Shown here: positions 17,458 to 27,071 of the stretch, piece by piece
Numbering within the stretch: the first letter of the stretch is position 1
Layout of the letters: every line of letters begins with the position of its first letter
DNA from: Allochromatium palmeri
Lineage (GTDB): Bacteria; Pseudomonadota; Gammaproteobacteria; Chromatiales; Chromatiaceae
DNA: 64,000 bases
Assembly (NCBI RefSeq): GCF_009720725.1
Contig: NZ_WNKT01000011.1
Coordinates: 1 to 64,000, forward strand
Direction of reading: 5' to 3'
Translations under genes and position numbers: made by a program
Notes under the pieces: generated by a model
Told to the model about the DNA's origin: nothing
Databases searched by the model: none
What the model saw: the letters and a program-made list of their open reading frames with translations, nothing else

Positions 17458-19302
17458 TCAGGCTCGCTGGCCGCGCGTATTGAAGGCGACGTTCCAGCGC
17501 TCGTCGCCGCCATCAACCGGGATGGCGGTCAACTCCAGCGTGCCGACCTCGGTCACCGAGGCCTGGAGCTGGACTGCGACCACCTCGCCCTTTTTACGGT
17601 CCTCGGCGTTGAGCGTGGTCTGGATCTCGTCGAGTTCGGCGAGTTCGTCCGCGTGCCAGTCTTCGAGCAACTCGCCGACCTGATCCTCACGGCGCACGCT
17701 GGAGCCGAAGAAACGGAAGCGCACCGGCTCGCCGACGACCAAGCCGAACTCCTGCGGCGGGGCAACCGGCTCGGAGCCTTCCTCCAGACCAAAGGGCACC
17801 AGACACAGCGCCTGGATCTCAGGCTCCAGGCCGGGGATGGCCGGCATGGCGCTCTCGACCCCGACATAATAGGTGTGCGAGGTGCCGCCCCGGATGCGCA
17901 CTCCGCCATGGCGGCGCGCATGGGCATAGAAGGCCGCGCCCCGGGCGACTGCCAGATCCAGATCACGCGCCTCCAGCCGGCGCGCGGGCGGTGCCTCCTC
18001 AGCGGCGAGCCAACCGTTGAGCACCTCCATCACCCGCTCCTGCAACAGCCCGGCCTTGAAGACGCCGCCGTTGAAGAGCACCGCTGTCGGGCGCAGGAAG
18101 CTAGCGTGTGCCGGTTGAGCGACGAAGCCGGCCAGATCCTGAGTTGCGCCGGCCTGGCGCCCGAGGAAGGCGGCCAGATGGCGGGTGATGGCTGGATCCT
18201 GGGCATAGGGCAGACCGACCTTGGTCAGGGCGCCGCGCGAACGGGTCGCCGGACGGCTGCTCGACTCGACCGCCGGGAAGAAGCCCTCAATCAGACTGGC
18301 ACGCACTTCGTCACGGGTCAGCTCGGTGCGGATGCTGCCGCCGATCAGCCGCGAGCCTCGACTCGGCACCACGACCGGCACGCGCTCCAGCTCGGCATCG
18401 GCCAGCAGCACCTCCTTGGCCTGACGACAGGCATGGGTCAGTGCCTGCAACTGCCAGCGATCAAGCTCGACCCCGCTGGTGGCGAGCTTGTGACGCAGAC
18501 CATAGGCGAGCGCCAGATCCATGTTGTCGCCGCCAAGCAAAATATGCTCACCGACCGCAACCCGGTTGAGTTCGAGCGCGCCCTCGTGCTCAGTCACGGC
18601 GATCAGCGAGAGATCCGTGGTGCCGCCGCCGACGTCGACCACCAGGATGATGTCACCGACCTGGACCTGCTGGCGCCATTCACCCTGGCTGTCGTTGACC
18701 CAGCTATAGAGCGCCGCCTGCGGCTCTTCCAGCAGCACCAGATGCTTGATGCCGATCGCCTTGGCCGCCTCGGCGGTCAGCTCGCGCGCGGCCGGATCGA
18801 AGGAGGCCGGCACTGTGACCGTGACTTCGAGCCGGTCGAGCGGCTCATAGGGATGCGCGCCGTTCCAAGCGTTGCGCAGATGAGCCAGATAATGAATGGC
18901 CGCATCGAAGGGCGAGATCTGTGGAATTTCATCCGGCACGCCAGGCGGCAGGATCGGCGCCTGACGGTCGATGTCGGGATGACAGAGCCAGCTCTTGGCA
19001 CTGGAGACCAGTCGGATCGGGGTCATCACGCCCTGATTGCGCGCCAGCTCGCCGACGATCCGGGTCGGATCGGACTGCCAGGGCAGGCCCAAATCGCTGG
19101 GTCGGAACTCATCGGCGTGCGGCAGATAGAGAAAGGACGGCAACAGCGGGCGCGACTCGACCGCGCCGGGCGAGACGATCTGCGGGATCGGCAGCATGTC
19201 CTGGACGATGCGCTCGCCCTCGCTGCGCTCTGAATCGACCCAGGACAGGGCACAATGGGTGGTGCCCAGATCGATGCCGATGGCGTAACGCGAAGCACTC
19301 AC
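17458..19302 (-). CDS. Hsp70-family protein paired with DUF2760
   Basis: 614 residues, starting GTG at 19302 within the DUF2760 stop region. The N-terminal actin-like ATPase shows IGIDLGTTHCAL and DVGGGTTDLSL with EEPQAALYSW between. The C-terminal half does not follow DnaK's peptide-binding domain closely, so it is not DnaK itself; HscC/YegD-like proteins are nearest. DUF2760-Hsp70 pairs occur in many gammaproteobacteria and are often followed by a third, larger Hsp70-like gene, absent here. Client unknown. Confidence 0.8.
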   Translation of the reverse strand: MSASRYAIGIDLGTTHCALSWVDSERSEGERIVQDMLPIPQIVSPGAVESRPLLPSFLYLPHADEFRPSDLGLPWQSDPTRIVGELARNQGVMTPIRLVSSAKSWLCHPDIDRQAPILPPGVPDEIPQISPFDAAIHYLAHLRNAWNGAHPYEPLDRLEVTVTVPASFDPAARELTAEAAKAIGIKHLVLLEEPQAALYSWVNDSQGEWRQQVQVGDIILVVDVGGGTTDLSLIAVTEHEGALELNRVAVGEHILLGGDNMDLALAYGLRHKLATSGVELDRWQLQALTHACRQAKEVLLADAELERVPVVVPSRGSRLIGGSIRTELTRDEVRASLIEGFFPAVESSSRPATRSRGALTKVGLPYAQDPAITRHLAAFLGRQAGATQDLAGFVAQPAHASFLRPTAVLFNGGVFKAGLLQERVMEVLNGWLAAEEAPPARRLEARDLDLAVARGAAFYAHARRHGGVRIRGGTSHTYYVGVESAMPAIPGLEPEIQALCLVPFGLEEGSEPVAPPQEFGLVVGEPVRFRFFGSSVRREDQVGELLEDWHADELAELDEIQTTLNAEDRKKGEVVAVQLQASVTEVGTLELTAIPVDGGDERWNVAFNTRGQRA

Positions 19303-19850
19303 AGCTCCACCTCCGCCGCCGCGATGATGCGCGGATCATGGCCGCTGGTGAGCTTGGGCAGGCGGGTGTCGGTCACGCGCCAGCCGCGATGGGCGAGCGT
19401 CCCGCTGAAGGGCGGATCGCCGACGACATGGCCGGTGGGGCGAATGGCCGCGGCATCGAATCCAGGCGCCAGGGTCACACGGCTGCCCTCTGGCTCGTCG
19501 CGCACCGGCGCGAGGCTCAGATAGTCGCGGAGCACCTTACGGCAGCCCTGATGCACTACGCGCGCCCCGCGTCCGATCTCCTCGTCCGAATAGCCCTGGA
19601 TCTCCTCTTGCAGGAAATCGACCAGGCGTCCTTCCTTTTGCAGCAATCCGAGCAGCAGCAGGGCCGAATCCGGGGCGGCTTCACCAAGTGGCACGGTGGC
19701 GGGCACGGCTGGATGCGCCGCTGGGTGGACCGGGGTCGCGCTGGCGAGCGCCGCGACCGAACGCGCGAACTCAGGATCTTTCAGCGCACGACGCAGACTG
19801 CCAAAGGCGATGGAGACCCGTCGAATAAAAGACGGCGCCGATGAAGACAT
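19299..19850 (-). CDS. DUF2760 protein
   Basis: 183 residues, ATG at 19850 with a GAGGAA site. The middle carries the family core (LLLLGLLQKEGRLVDFLQEE, YSDEEIGRGARVVHQGC) and a C-terminal beta-rich part. The function is unknown. It overlaps the Hsp70-family gene by 4 bases (GTGA), implying a protein pair, perhaps a dedicated co-chaperone or substrate adaptor. Confidence 0.8.
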   Translation of the reverse strand: MSSSAPSFIRRVSIAFGSLRRALKDPEFARSVAALASATPVHPAAHPAVPATVPLGEAAPDSALLLLGLLQKEGRLVDFLQEEIQGYSDEEIGRGARVVHQGCRKVLRDYLSLAPVRDEPEGSRVTLAPGFDAAAIRPTGHVVGDPPFSGTLAHRGWRVTDTRLPKLTSGHDPRIIAAAEVEL

Positions 19851-19923
19851 GGAAGGTTCCTCGATACAGATAGAACAGATAGAGATGAGCAGAATTCACA
19901 GAATTCGATCAGGATGCGCACCA

Positions 19924-20712
19924 TCACGCGATGGGCAGACGCCGCCAGCCCAGAGACGCATGGCTCAACGCTTCGCCCATGCCGGCGCGCCATTCGGCCA
20001 GCACCAGACGCTGGACCGCTCGCCCATCGAGCGCATGCACATGATCGGCCGGGCGATGGGTATGGCCATGGATGAGCCGTGTTGCGCCATGACGCCGGAG
20101 TGTGTCGACGACGGTCTGTTGGTTGACATCCATGATGGTCGCGGTCTTGGCTGAATTGGCCTCGGCGCTGCGGCGGCGGTAGTCGGCGGCGATGGCGCGA
20201 CGGCTGGCAAGCGATTTCCACAGAAAGAGCCGCTTGACCAGCGGATTGCGCACCCGGCGCCGGAAACGCTGATAGGCCAGATCGTCGGTACAGAGCCGGT
20301 CGCCGTGCATCAACAGGGTCGGCTCGCCGTCGATCAGGATCCGGCACGGATCGGGCAGGAGTCGGCAGCCCGTCTCGCGCAGAAAGGCGCGCCCGATGAG
20401 AAAGTCGCGGTTGCCGTGCAGCAGGGCGCACTCGGTGCCCGAGGCGGTCAGCTCGCGCAGTGCTGCTCGCACCGCCCGATGCATGGCTGTCTCGTCATCA
20501 TCACCGATCCAGGCATCGAAGAGATCGCCCAGGATATAGAGCCGCCGTGCCGCGCGCGCCCGTCCGGCAAGAAATCGCAGAAAACAGTCCAGCGTCGCCG
20601 GTTGGTCGGGCGCGAGATGCAAATCGGAGATGAATAACGACTCACCATCGTCACCCGTTGGCGTGGCTTGTAAAGCCGAGGGTGCGACCTGGACGCTGAG
20701 ACGATCCGCCAA
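19924..20712 (-). CDS. lpxH: UDP-2,3-diacylglucosamine diphosphatase
   Basis: 262 residues. It cleaves UDP-2,3-diacylglucosamine to lipid X in lipid A synthesis. Metallophosphatase motifs are complete: SDLHL, LGDLFDAWIGDD, LLHGNRDF, MHGDRLCTDD and IHGHTHRP. No ATG precedes SLFISDLHL; the frame opens with TTG at 20712, abutting the stop of the preceding gene, so the start may be non-canonical and coupled. Confidence 0.93.
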   Translation of the reverse strand: MADRLSVQVAPSALQATPTGDDGESLFISDLHLAPDQPATLDCFLRFLAGRARAARRLYILGDLFDAWIGDDDETAMHRAVRAALRELTASGTECALLHGNRDFLIGRAFLRETGCRLLPDPCRILIDGEPTLLMHGDRLCTDDLAYQRFRRRVRNPLVKRLFLWKSLASRRAIAADYRRRSAEANSAKTATIMDVNQQTVVDTLRRHGATRLIHGHTHRPADHVHALDGRAVQRLVLAEWRAGMGEALSHASLGWRRLPIA

Positions 20713-21006
20713 TCAGTCCTCCGGCAGATCCAGCCAGCCTTGCAGCGCCGTGATCAGGCTCTGAGCCTGGGCGCGGCTCGAAATGTTGAACTTGGATTGC
20801 TGACGATACTCGCCGTTGCGCTTCTGATAGCGCCGGATGGTATAGCGGTCCGGGCTATAGGTCTCCTTGGCGCGATCCCAGTCGCGATAGTGGAAGATAA
20901 TGGTGGTCCAGCTCCCCTTCGACAGGACGACCTTGTCGAGTTCCTTGACGGTTTCGATTCCGTCCTCGACATAGGTGACGGTCAGGTCTTCGATCTTTTC
21001 GGCCAT
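20713..21006 (-). CDS. Conserved-looking small protein of unknown function
   Basis: 97 residues, acidic at both ends with a basic aromatic middle (FHYRDWDRAKETYSPDRYTIRRYQKR). No signal peptide, membrane segment or known motif. Predicted beta-rich then helical. It sits tightly between the ankyrin lipoprotein and lpxH, whose TTG start follows its stop directly. I do not recognise a family. Confidence 0.7.
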   Translation of the reverse strand: MAEKIEDLTVTYVEDGIETVKELDKVVLSKGSWTTIIFHYRDWDRAKETYSPDRYTIRRYQKRNGEYRQQSKFNISSRAQAQSLITALQGWLDLPED

Positions 21007-21024
21007 GCGGCATTACTCGTATGT

Positions 21025-21696
21025 TCAGTGTGTGTTGGCTGAAAGCGCTCCGAGGCGTTGCAGCCGCTCGACGATTTGGGTGCGGTCGTCGCGTCGTCCG
21101 CCGGCGTGCTCCAGGGCGACATCCAGCGGCTGCCGGCCTTGCGCGTCGGGTTGATTGACATCGACACCCAGCAGAATCAGCCGTGCAACCGTCTCCAGAT
21201 GTCCGCGCTTGATCGCCAGCGTGAGCGCGGTGTCGCCGTCGGGGCCGATCCGGTTCAGCCCGGCCCCCTGGCGCAGTAGCAACTCGAAGCTGTCGCGATC
21301 CGAGATCCCGGCATCCGCCAGCTCCAGGAGCAAGGCGTTTGGCTCCAGCGGCACGCCATGCGCGATGATGTCTTTGGCCACCTGCGTCTTGCCCGTCAGC
21401 AGGGCCACCTGCAAGGGAGTCGCGCCCGCCGCATCGCGCACGGATGGATCGGCCCCGGCCTCCAGCAAGGCGCGTGTGACATTGACGCTACCCTGGCGTG
21501 CGGCCACATGCAGCGGATAATCGCCCTGTGCATTCGGCTGATCGAGGTCCGTGTCCCAATAGACGTGACGCTTGACCTGATCCAGGTCGCCGATACCAAC
21601 GGCCCGATGGAGATTCACAGTCGGTCGCGCCGGCTCGCTACAGGCGACGAGCAGGAACACCGACAGACAGAGCGACACGAGCATGGGACGGAACAT
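21025..21696 (-). CDS. Ankyrin-repeat lipoprotein
   Basis: 223 residues from ATG 21696 (a TTG frame extends 4 codons further). The signal peptide ends in lipobox LLVAC. At least three ankyrin repeats are visible: GDYPLHVAARQGSVNVTRAL, GATPLQVALLTGKTQVAK and GDTALTLAIKRGHLETVARL, each ending with a GAD/GVD turn. It should be a periplasmic or outer-membrane protein-interaction module. Partner unknown. Confidence 0.75.
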   Translation of the reverse strand: MFRPMLVSLCLSVFLLVACSEPARPTVNLHRAVGIGDLDQVKRHVYWDTDLDQPNAQGDYPLHVAARQGSVNVTRALLEAGADPSVRDAAGATPLQVALLTGKTQVAKDIIAHGVPLEPNALLLELADAGISDRDSFELLLRQGAGLNRIGPDGDTALTLAIKRGHLETVARLILLGVDVNQPDAQGRQPLDVALEHAGGRRDDRTQIVERLQRLGALSANTH

Positions 21697-21975
21697 GACG
21701 GCGAACAACGCGGCTGATCCAATCGATGCCTGGGATCTTAAACCGCGTCTAGCGTGAAAACCACCTGGGGATGCGTGCGCGTATCAACGCTCAAAGAACA
21801 GAGTGCGGAATCCAGCGCGATTCTGCATCCGATAGACCGTGAAATCCGAGTCCAGGCCAGCGACGCGCGTATGACACGACTGTAGCGGCTCCAAAAGCGC
21901 GTGTCGATCATCCATCGCAGACGGTCAGCCATTCTGCGGTTGTGCGATCACCAGCCGTCCGGCTAGAGTTGGCAC

Positions 21976-22383
21976 ATGATCGGAAAGCTACTGCTCACAC
22001 TAGCCGTTTTACTCGGCGCCTATGGCGTACTGCGGGCGCGTTGGCGGGCCAATCGTGCCGGGCCTGGCTTGGAGCGGCGGGAATCGCCGGATGTGTCCTG
22101 GCAGACGATGCGTCTTGCCGCTTCGCTGCTGATCGCCATCATGGCGGTGGGCAGCGCGCTCTATCTTGCCCAGCGCTGGCTGGAGGATCAGGAGGTGGTA
22201 CAGGTCCAGGTCATCAATGCCAATACTGGCCGGATCACGTCCTATGAGTCCAGACGCGGTTCAGTCGAGGGGCGGCGGTTTCGGACACTCGACGGACGCG
22301 AGATCCGGCTCGCCGATGTGGAGCGGATGATCCTCCTTCCCGATGAGCCGGAACTCGATCCGAGTCGTGAGCCGTCGCGATAG
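21976..22383 (+). CDS. Small membrane protein of unknown function
   Basis: 135 residues. Two hydrophobic helices (about 4-20 and 48-66) flank a basic cytoplasmic-type loop; the remaining C-terminal 65 residues are soluble and strand-rich (VQVQVINANTGRITSYESRR, FRTLDGREIRLADVE). No family recognised. The 279-bp gap to the ankyrin gene upstream should hold divergent promoters, but I saw no convincing boxes. Confidence 0.6.
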   Translation: MIGKLLLTLAVLLGAYGVLRARWRANRAGPGLERRESPDVSWQTMRLAASLLIAIMAVGSALYLAQRWLEDQEVVQVQVINANTGRITSYESRRGSVEGRRFRTLDGREIRLADVERMILLPDEPELDPSREPSR

Positions 22384-22406
22384 GCCGTCGCATCGCAGCC
22401 CGCGAC

Positions 22407-22979
22407 TCAGTAGATCGCCCCGCCCGCCTGGGCATAGTCTCGCAAAATCTGCGCCGACTCGGCGCGCAACAGATCCCTCGTCACCTCGATGCCGCGCTGG
22501 ACATAACCGGCGATCCAGTCAGCCGGCTTGTGCCCTTCGTCGAAGCCGATTGCACGCACGTCACTATCGCGCGCGCCGATGACCACGCGGTCGATTCCGG
22601 CCCAGGGAATGGCGCCCATGCACATGGCGCACGGCTCAGCACTGCTGAAAAGCACACAGCCCCCTGGAACGGCCTGACGCAGATCGAAGTGTCCGCGCCG
22701 CTGCTGGGCAACACCGATGGCGACCATCTCGGCGTGCGCGATCGAGCAGCACGAGGCGATCACCTGATTCACGCCGGCGGCGACCAGTCGACCGCTCCGG
22801 CGCTCGAAGATGGCCGCCGAGAAGGGACCGCCGCCAGTGCCGGCGCGGATGTTGGCGCGCGCCAGATCCAGGACCATCGCCATGCGTCCAGTGTCGTCGA
22901 GACCGCTGGTCTCGTGCGCGGCGAGTACATCGTCGATCCACGCCGGAAGCTCGATCCGAATCGCGTTTTGCTGTTCCAT
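22407..22979 (-). CDS. Cytidine/deoxycytidylate-type zinc deaminase, guanine-deaminase-like
   Basis: 190 residues. Zinc motifs HAEMVAIG (His and catalytic Glu) and PCAMCMGA are intact. The extra C-terminal part (DEGHKPADWIAGY) resembles bacterial guanine deaminases rather than TadA. The likely role is purine salvage (guanine to xanthine), but the substrate is not proven. It is convergent with the small membrane protein gene, separated by 23 bp. Confidence 0.75.
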   Translation of the reverse strand: MEQQNAIRIELPAWIDDVLAAHETSGLDDTGRMAMVLDLARANIRAGTGGGPFSAAIFERRSGRLVAAGVNQVIASCCSIAHAEMVAIGVAQQRRGHFDLRQAVPGGCVLFSSAEPCAMCMGAIPWAGIDRVVIGARDSDVRAIGFDEGHKPADWIAGYVQRGIEVTRDLLRAESAQILRDYAQAGGAIY

Positions 22980-23187
22980 TTTTCGACCTCCATCGATGAC
23001 TGTGTCAGCACCAGCCGAGGACCAGGCGTCCTCCAGCGCGTCTTGTATCCGAGCATTTCAGTTCCATGTTAAGGGCGTATCCGTTCGCGCGGTCGGGCAT
23101 CGGGCTTGGTTCGGTTAAGAGTTTCATGAATCCGCCCGACGGCTGGTCGCGTGTTTTCAACCTAGGCGTTTGAATCTGGAGGCTGTG

Positions 23188-23790
23188 ATGCGCGATTCGA
23201 TTCTCTCCATTGCTCTGACTGGGGCGCTCGCTCTGAGTGCCTCGCCGGTCCTGGCCGGCTGGACGCTTGATCCCGAACACTCGGCGGTGACCTATGTCAC
23301 CATCAAGTCCAAAGATATCGCCGAGAACAATCATTTCCAGGAGATGCGCGGTAGCATCGACGACACCGGTCAGGCGTCCGTGACCCTGATGCTCGACAGT
23401 GTCGAAACCCTGGTGCCGATTCGCAACGAACGGATGCGCGAGATCCTGTTCGACACCGCCGATTATAAGGACGCCGAACTCAAGGCCAAGATCGACCCGA
23501 AGATCCTGGAAACCCTGGCCATCGGCCAGATGACCCGTGTCGCCGCCGAGGGTCATCTCAGCCTGCATGGCGAAATCCAGCCGCTGACCCTGTCGATGAT
23601 GGTCGGTCGGCTCGACGCCAACACCCTGATGGTGGCGAGCACCGAGCCGCTGCTGATCGATGCCTCCAAGTTCGGCTTGAGCGACAGCGTCGAAAAACTG
23701 CGTGAAATTGCTGGATTGCCGAGCATCAGCGAGGCCGTGCCCGTGGTGTTCGTCGTCACCTTCACCCAGACCCCGGCCGCGAACGACTGA
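23188..23790 (+). CDS. YceI-family periplasmic protein
   Basis: 200 residues from ATG 23188, supported by a GGAGG site 7 bases upstream; the longer frame to 23170 is unlikely. A cleavable signal peptide ends at SPVLA-GW. The mature part is the YceI lipocalin-like barrel, opening WTLDPEHSAVTYV and closing VFVVTFTQT. Family members bind isoprenoid chains or quinones. It is convergent with the diguanylate cyclase gene, with 27 bp containing a small GC palindrome. Confidence 0.85.
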   Translation: MRDSILSIALTGALALSASPVLAGWTLDPEHSAVTYVTIKSKDIAENNHFQEMRGSIDDTGQASVTLMLDSVETLVPIRNERMREILFDTADYKDAELKAKIDPKILETLAIGQMTRVAAEGHLSLHGEIQPLTLSMMVGRLDANTLMVASTEPLLIDASKFGLSDSVEKLREIAGLPSISEAVPVVFVVTFTQTPAAND

Positions 23791-23817
23791 CCCCTCCCCG
23801 CCGCGCGCGGCTGGACT

Positions 23818-26031
23818 TCAGAGCGCGCGCTCGACCCGATTACGCCCCGCCTGCTTGGCGCGATAGAGTGCCTGGTCGGCGCGGGTCAGCAGTTCGCTCG
23901 GATCGGCGATCATCTCCGGCCAACTGGCGATGCCGGTCGAGAGCGTGATCGAACCGAGTGTCGTCCCTTCATGCTGGAGGTCGAGTGCCGCCACGCGCGT
24001 GCGCAGTGTCTCCGCGCGCTGGTGTCCGTCCTCAGCCGGCGCGCCTGGTAGCACGATCACGAACTCCTCCCCGCCATAGCGGCAGATGATATCGGTATGC
24101 CGAAAGACCTCGGTCAGATGCTCGGCAACGGTCTTGATCACGGTATCGCCGGCCTCGTGTCCGTAGGTGTCGTTGAAGTGCTTGAAATGGTCGATGTCGC
24201 AGATCAGAACCGACAGCGGTCGATTATGGCGCTGTGCGAGATCGATTTCCCGCGCCAGTGCGTCGTCGAGAAAACGGCGGTTCTTGAGTCCGGTGAGTCC
24301 GTCTTCGTAGGACAACTGGCTCAGGGTTTCGTGGAGACTGATCGTCGACAGCGTCAAATTGATCCGTTCGACACCGCGCTCGATCAGCCGCCGCCAAGTC
24401 AGGCGGTGATCGGCTGGCGTGTCATCCGGACAGTGCAGCCACAGGCATCCCAGGATGTGTTCACCCTGACGAGGATCCTGATAGCCGATCTCGAAACACC
24501 ACTGACCCAGCTCGGACGGGGCCTCGCGTCTATCGAGCGCCTGACTGGACACGATCCGTTCGGATGGAACAGCCGGCGGCGGATCGCCCCAATGTGCTTT
24601 GAGCTGGTAGACACCCTCGGTCGTGCTGAATTGATAGAAGGCACCGCCCAGTGGCCGGCACAACCTGGGCAGCGCCTCGCCCAGGATCGGGCCGCTCTCG
24701 CGCAGTGAACGCCGATCCTGCAAGGCCGAGATCAGATCCTCGATCTCGATGCGCTTGCGGTTTTCCAGCGTGAGAAAACGCGCGCGCTCGGTCTCGCGCG
24801 TGGCCAGCGCCTCCAGCTCGGCGGTGCGTTGGCACACGCGCTCTTCCAGCACCCGGTTCATGGCCTTGAGCGCATCCTGCGTCCGGCTGTAGTGACGCAG
24901 ACTGATGGTGACGATGGCCATCGAGAAGACCAGTGTCCCCCAGGCGACTGGAATCTGATACCAGGGCAGCAGACTGTGCGCCACCGCCATGTCGAGCAGC
25001 AAAAGCAGGCTGAAGATGGCATAGGCGCTCAGGATGGCACGCTGGTCGCTGTTGGCTCGTCGCCAGAAACGCAACACCGGCGTCCAGAGCAGCGCCAGAG
25101 TCAGGGCGAAGAGGGCGTCGAACACCGGATAGGTGCTGGCCAGCGAGACGACACCCGCGGCTGACAACCCGATGGCGCCAACCAGATAGAGCAGATGGAA
25201 GCGCCAGATCAGTTTGAACAAACGCGAACAGGCCGGACGCAACCAGTCTTCCAGCAGCAGGGCCATGGCAACCGGGATCAGGAAGTAGCCGCCGGCGCCC
25301 AGATAGTCCCAGACGAGCGCCCGGTCGATCAGCAGCAGGTTGATCTGACTCCCGCTGAGCACCATGCCGCCGGAGGCTAGCGCGAACAGTGCGATGGCGC
25401 CGAAGCGGCGCGGCTCGTAGCGCAGCAGGGCGAACACCAGCGCCAGCAGCGCGATCAGGAGACTGAAACCGCTGGTGATCAGGCGCTCGATCGAGTTGCC
25501 CAGGATGTAGCGCAGCAGCTCCAGGCGCTCCATCAGCTTGACCTCGCCCCAGAGGCCGATGTCCATGTAATTGGAGAAGATCCGGAAATAGATCGGTTTG
25601 CCGGCACTGTCCTCGGGCAAGGCGATCATGTGCCAGGGCCAGCCCTCGAAATGGCCCTTGCCGTGCGCGTCGAACTGACCGTAATCGTAGATCTTGTGTC
25701 CATCGACATAGACCTCGACGATGAGATCGACGCTGAAGATATAGAGCACCGGATCGCGCCAGTGTCCGTCCGGCAGGACCGTTCGAAACCAGACGTTCTC
25801 GCGTCCATCGCGTCCGGGTGGGTTGGAGGGAAAGCCGATAGCGTGCCACGCGTCGGCGCTCTGCTCGGGTGTTTCGAGCGTCCAGACCGGGACGCCCGCC
25901 GCCGTGAAGGGTGAATCGCCCCAGCGGTACTCCCAGCCGGAGTCCAGATCGATCGCCGACACGGGGCCAGCGGCGAGACCGAGCCAGAACAGCACGATGC
26001 ATGCAAGAGTGTTGAGGATTCGCCGGGGCAT
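23818..26031 (-). CDS. Membrane diguanylate cyclase with periplasmic sensor domain
   Basis: 737 residues from ATG 26031. A signal-like segment is followed by a periplasmic beta-rich domain (about 30-190), then about seven membrane helices (about 200-390; 7TM-DISM-like), a coiled coil (about 400-450, RVLEERVCQRTAELEAL), a GAF-like region (about 455-570) and a C-terminal GGDEF domain. The active site GGEEF is intact and an RHTD inhibitory site lies five residues before it. It should make c-di-GMP in response to an extracytoplasmic signal. It is the only clearly active c-di-GMP enzyme in the window. Confidence 0.85.
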   Translation of the reverse strand: MPRRILNTLACIVLFWLGLAAGPVSAIDLDSGWEYRWGDSPFTAAGVPVWTLETPEQSADAWHAIGFPSNPPGRDGRENVWFRTVLPDGHWRDPVLYIFSVDLIVEVYVDGHKIYDYGQFDAHGKGHFEGWPWHMIALPEDSAGKPIYFRIFSNYMDIGLWGEVKLMERLELLRYILGNSIERLITSGFSLLIALLALVFALLRYEPRRFGAIALFALASGGMVLSGSQINLLLIDRALVWDYLGAGGYFLIPVAMALLLEDWLRPACSRLFKLIWRFHLLYLVGAIGLSAAGVVSLASTYPVFDALFALTLALLWTPVLRFWRRANSDQRAILSAYAIFSLLLLLDMAVAHSLLPWYQIPVAWGTLVFSMAIVTISLRHYSRTQDALKAMNRVLEERVCQRTAELEALATRETERARFLTLENRKRIEIEDLISALQDRRSLRESGPILGEALPRLCRPLGGAFYQFSTTEGVYQLKAHWGDPPPAVPSERIVSSQALDRREAPSELGQWCFEIGYQDPRQGEHILGCLWLHCPDDTPADHRLTWRRLIERGVERINLTLSTISLHETLSQLSYEDGLTGLKNRRFLDDALAREIDLAQRHNRPLSVLICDIDHFKHFNDTYGHEAGDTVIKTVAEHLTEVFRHTDIICRYGGEEFVIVLPGAPAEDGHQRAETLRTRVAALDLQHEGTTLGSITLSTGIASWPEMIADPSELLTRADQALYRAKQAGRNRVERAL

Positions 26032-26231
26032 CGTCCGTTCGTTGATCCGCAAGCGGGTGAGCCGAGCGCAAACAGCATCGCGATGAAGACGCCAATCGCC
26101 GACCACAGGCCAGCCATGTGGCAATCCAGGTAGAGGCGGGTCACCTATGGCTGTGGCTTGTCAGTATACCCACTGCACCGGCGTGACGAATGTGATGGAG
26201 TCGATACGCCGAACGGTTCGGTCCGGCGCAA

Positions 26232-27071
26232 TCAGGTCGAGGCGCCGAACCGATGCACGGTGCCGCTTGGGGACTCGTGGAACTGACGCGGAAAATGCTG
26301 GCGCAGCAGGCAGGTGGCCGCCAGTCCGGTGCAGTGATTGGGCGCCAGATAGTCGATGCCGAATCCTTCGAGTGCACGGACGGTGAAGTCCAGGCGCTCG
26401 GCGCTGGCGCGCAGCAGATGGGTTCCGCCGAGAACAGCGCGGATGGGACGTCCGGGCACGAGCGTCTGAACCTGATCGAGCGTGTTGATCAGTCCGGAAT
26501 GGCCGCAGCCGAGCACCACCACCAGTCCCGGCAGGGTATCGATAATGAGCGCCTGATCGTCGGGTAGATCATCGATCTCGGTGCGTGCGGCGTCGCGATA
26601 AAAGGGGCCGCCGGTGTCCTCGATGGCATGGCGGCGCGGAATTTCGCCGCTGAGCTGGATACCGGGCCGGATCTCAACCGGCTCAGTGCTGACGATGAGC
26701 CGCCGCACGCGCGGTCGCAGCGCCTCCAGATCCGTGATCGGCGACCCGATCGAGCGCCCATCACGGTTGAACTTGGGCGCCAGCGCCTCGGGATGCAGAT
26801 AGAGATCCATTGCGCCGCCGGTACGCTCCAGCACCGCGTCCAGCCCGCCGGTATGGTCATAGTGACCATGACTGAGTGCGACCGCCGTCACCCGTTCGAG
26901 CGCCAGCCCCAACCGCTCGGCATTATGGAGCAGCGTCAAACCCTGCCCGGTGTCGAGCAGCAGACAGTGCTCATCGGCTTCGATGAAGAAGGCCGCGCCA
27001 TGCTCACCGAGCAGCCCAGGTGAGCTGGCTACGTTCTCGGCCAGTTGTGTGATGGTCAGGCGCTCGATCAT
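26232..27071 (-). CDS. Metallo-beta-lactamase-fold hydrolase coupled to the octaheme cytochrome
   Basis: 279 residues. The metal motif is SHGHYDHTGG, with GCGHSGL and PNHCTG downstream giving further ligands. The layout resembles the dihydropterin-ribofuranosyl-aminobenzene-phosphate synthase-like branch of the MBL superfamily. No signal peptide, so it is cytoplasmic. Its ATG overlaps the octaheme gene's stop (ATGA), making it the fourth gene of the cytochrome operon. The substrate is unknown; a link to heme, cofactor or acceptor chemistry is conjecture. Confidence 0.75.
   Translation of the reverse strand: MIERLTITQLAENVASSPGLLGEHGAAFFIEADEHCLLLDTGQGLTLLHNAERLGLALERVTAVALSHGHYDHTGGLDAVLERTGGAMDLYLHPEALAPKFNRDGRSIGSPITDLEALRPRVRRLIVSTEPVEIRPGIQLSGEIPRRHAIEDTGGPFYRDAARTEIDDLPDDQALIIDTLPGLVVVLGCGHSGLINTLDQVQTLVPGRPIRAVLGGTHLLRASAERLDFTVRALEGFGIDYLAPNHCTGLAATCLLRQHFPRQFHESPSGTVHRFGAST

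Noticed and set aside
16267-19233. 988-residue rightward open frame
   Set aside because: It lies antisense to glgA and the Hsp70 gene, has no domain, and its composition is that of a high-GC shadow frame.
24530-26095. 521-residue leftward open frame
   Set aside because: It is an alternative frame within the diguanylate cyclase gene, Arg/Ala-rich, without motifs.
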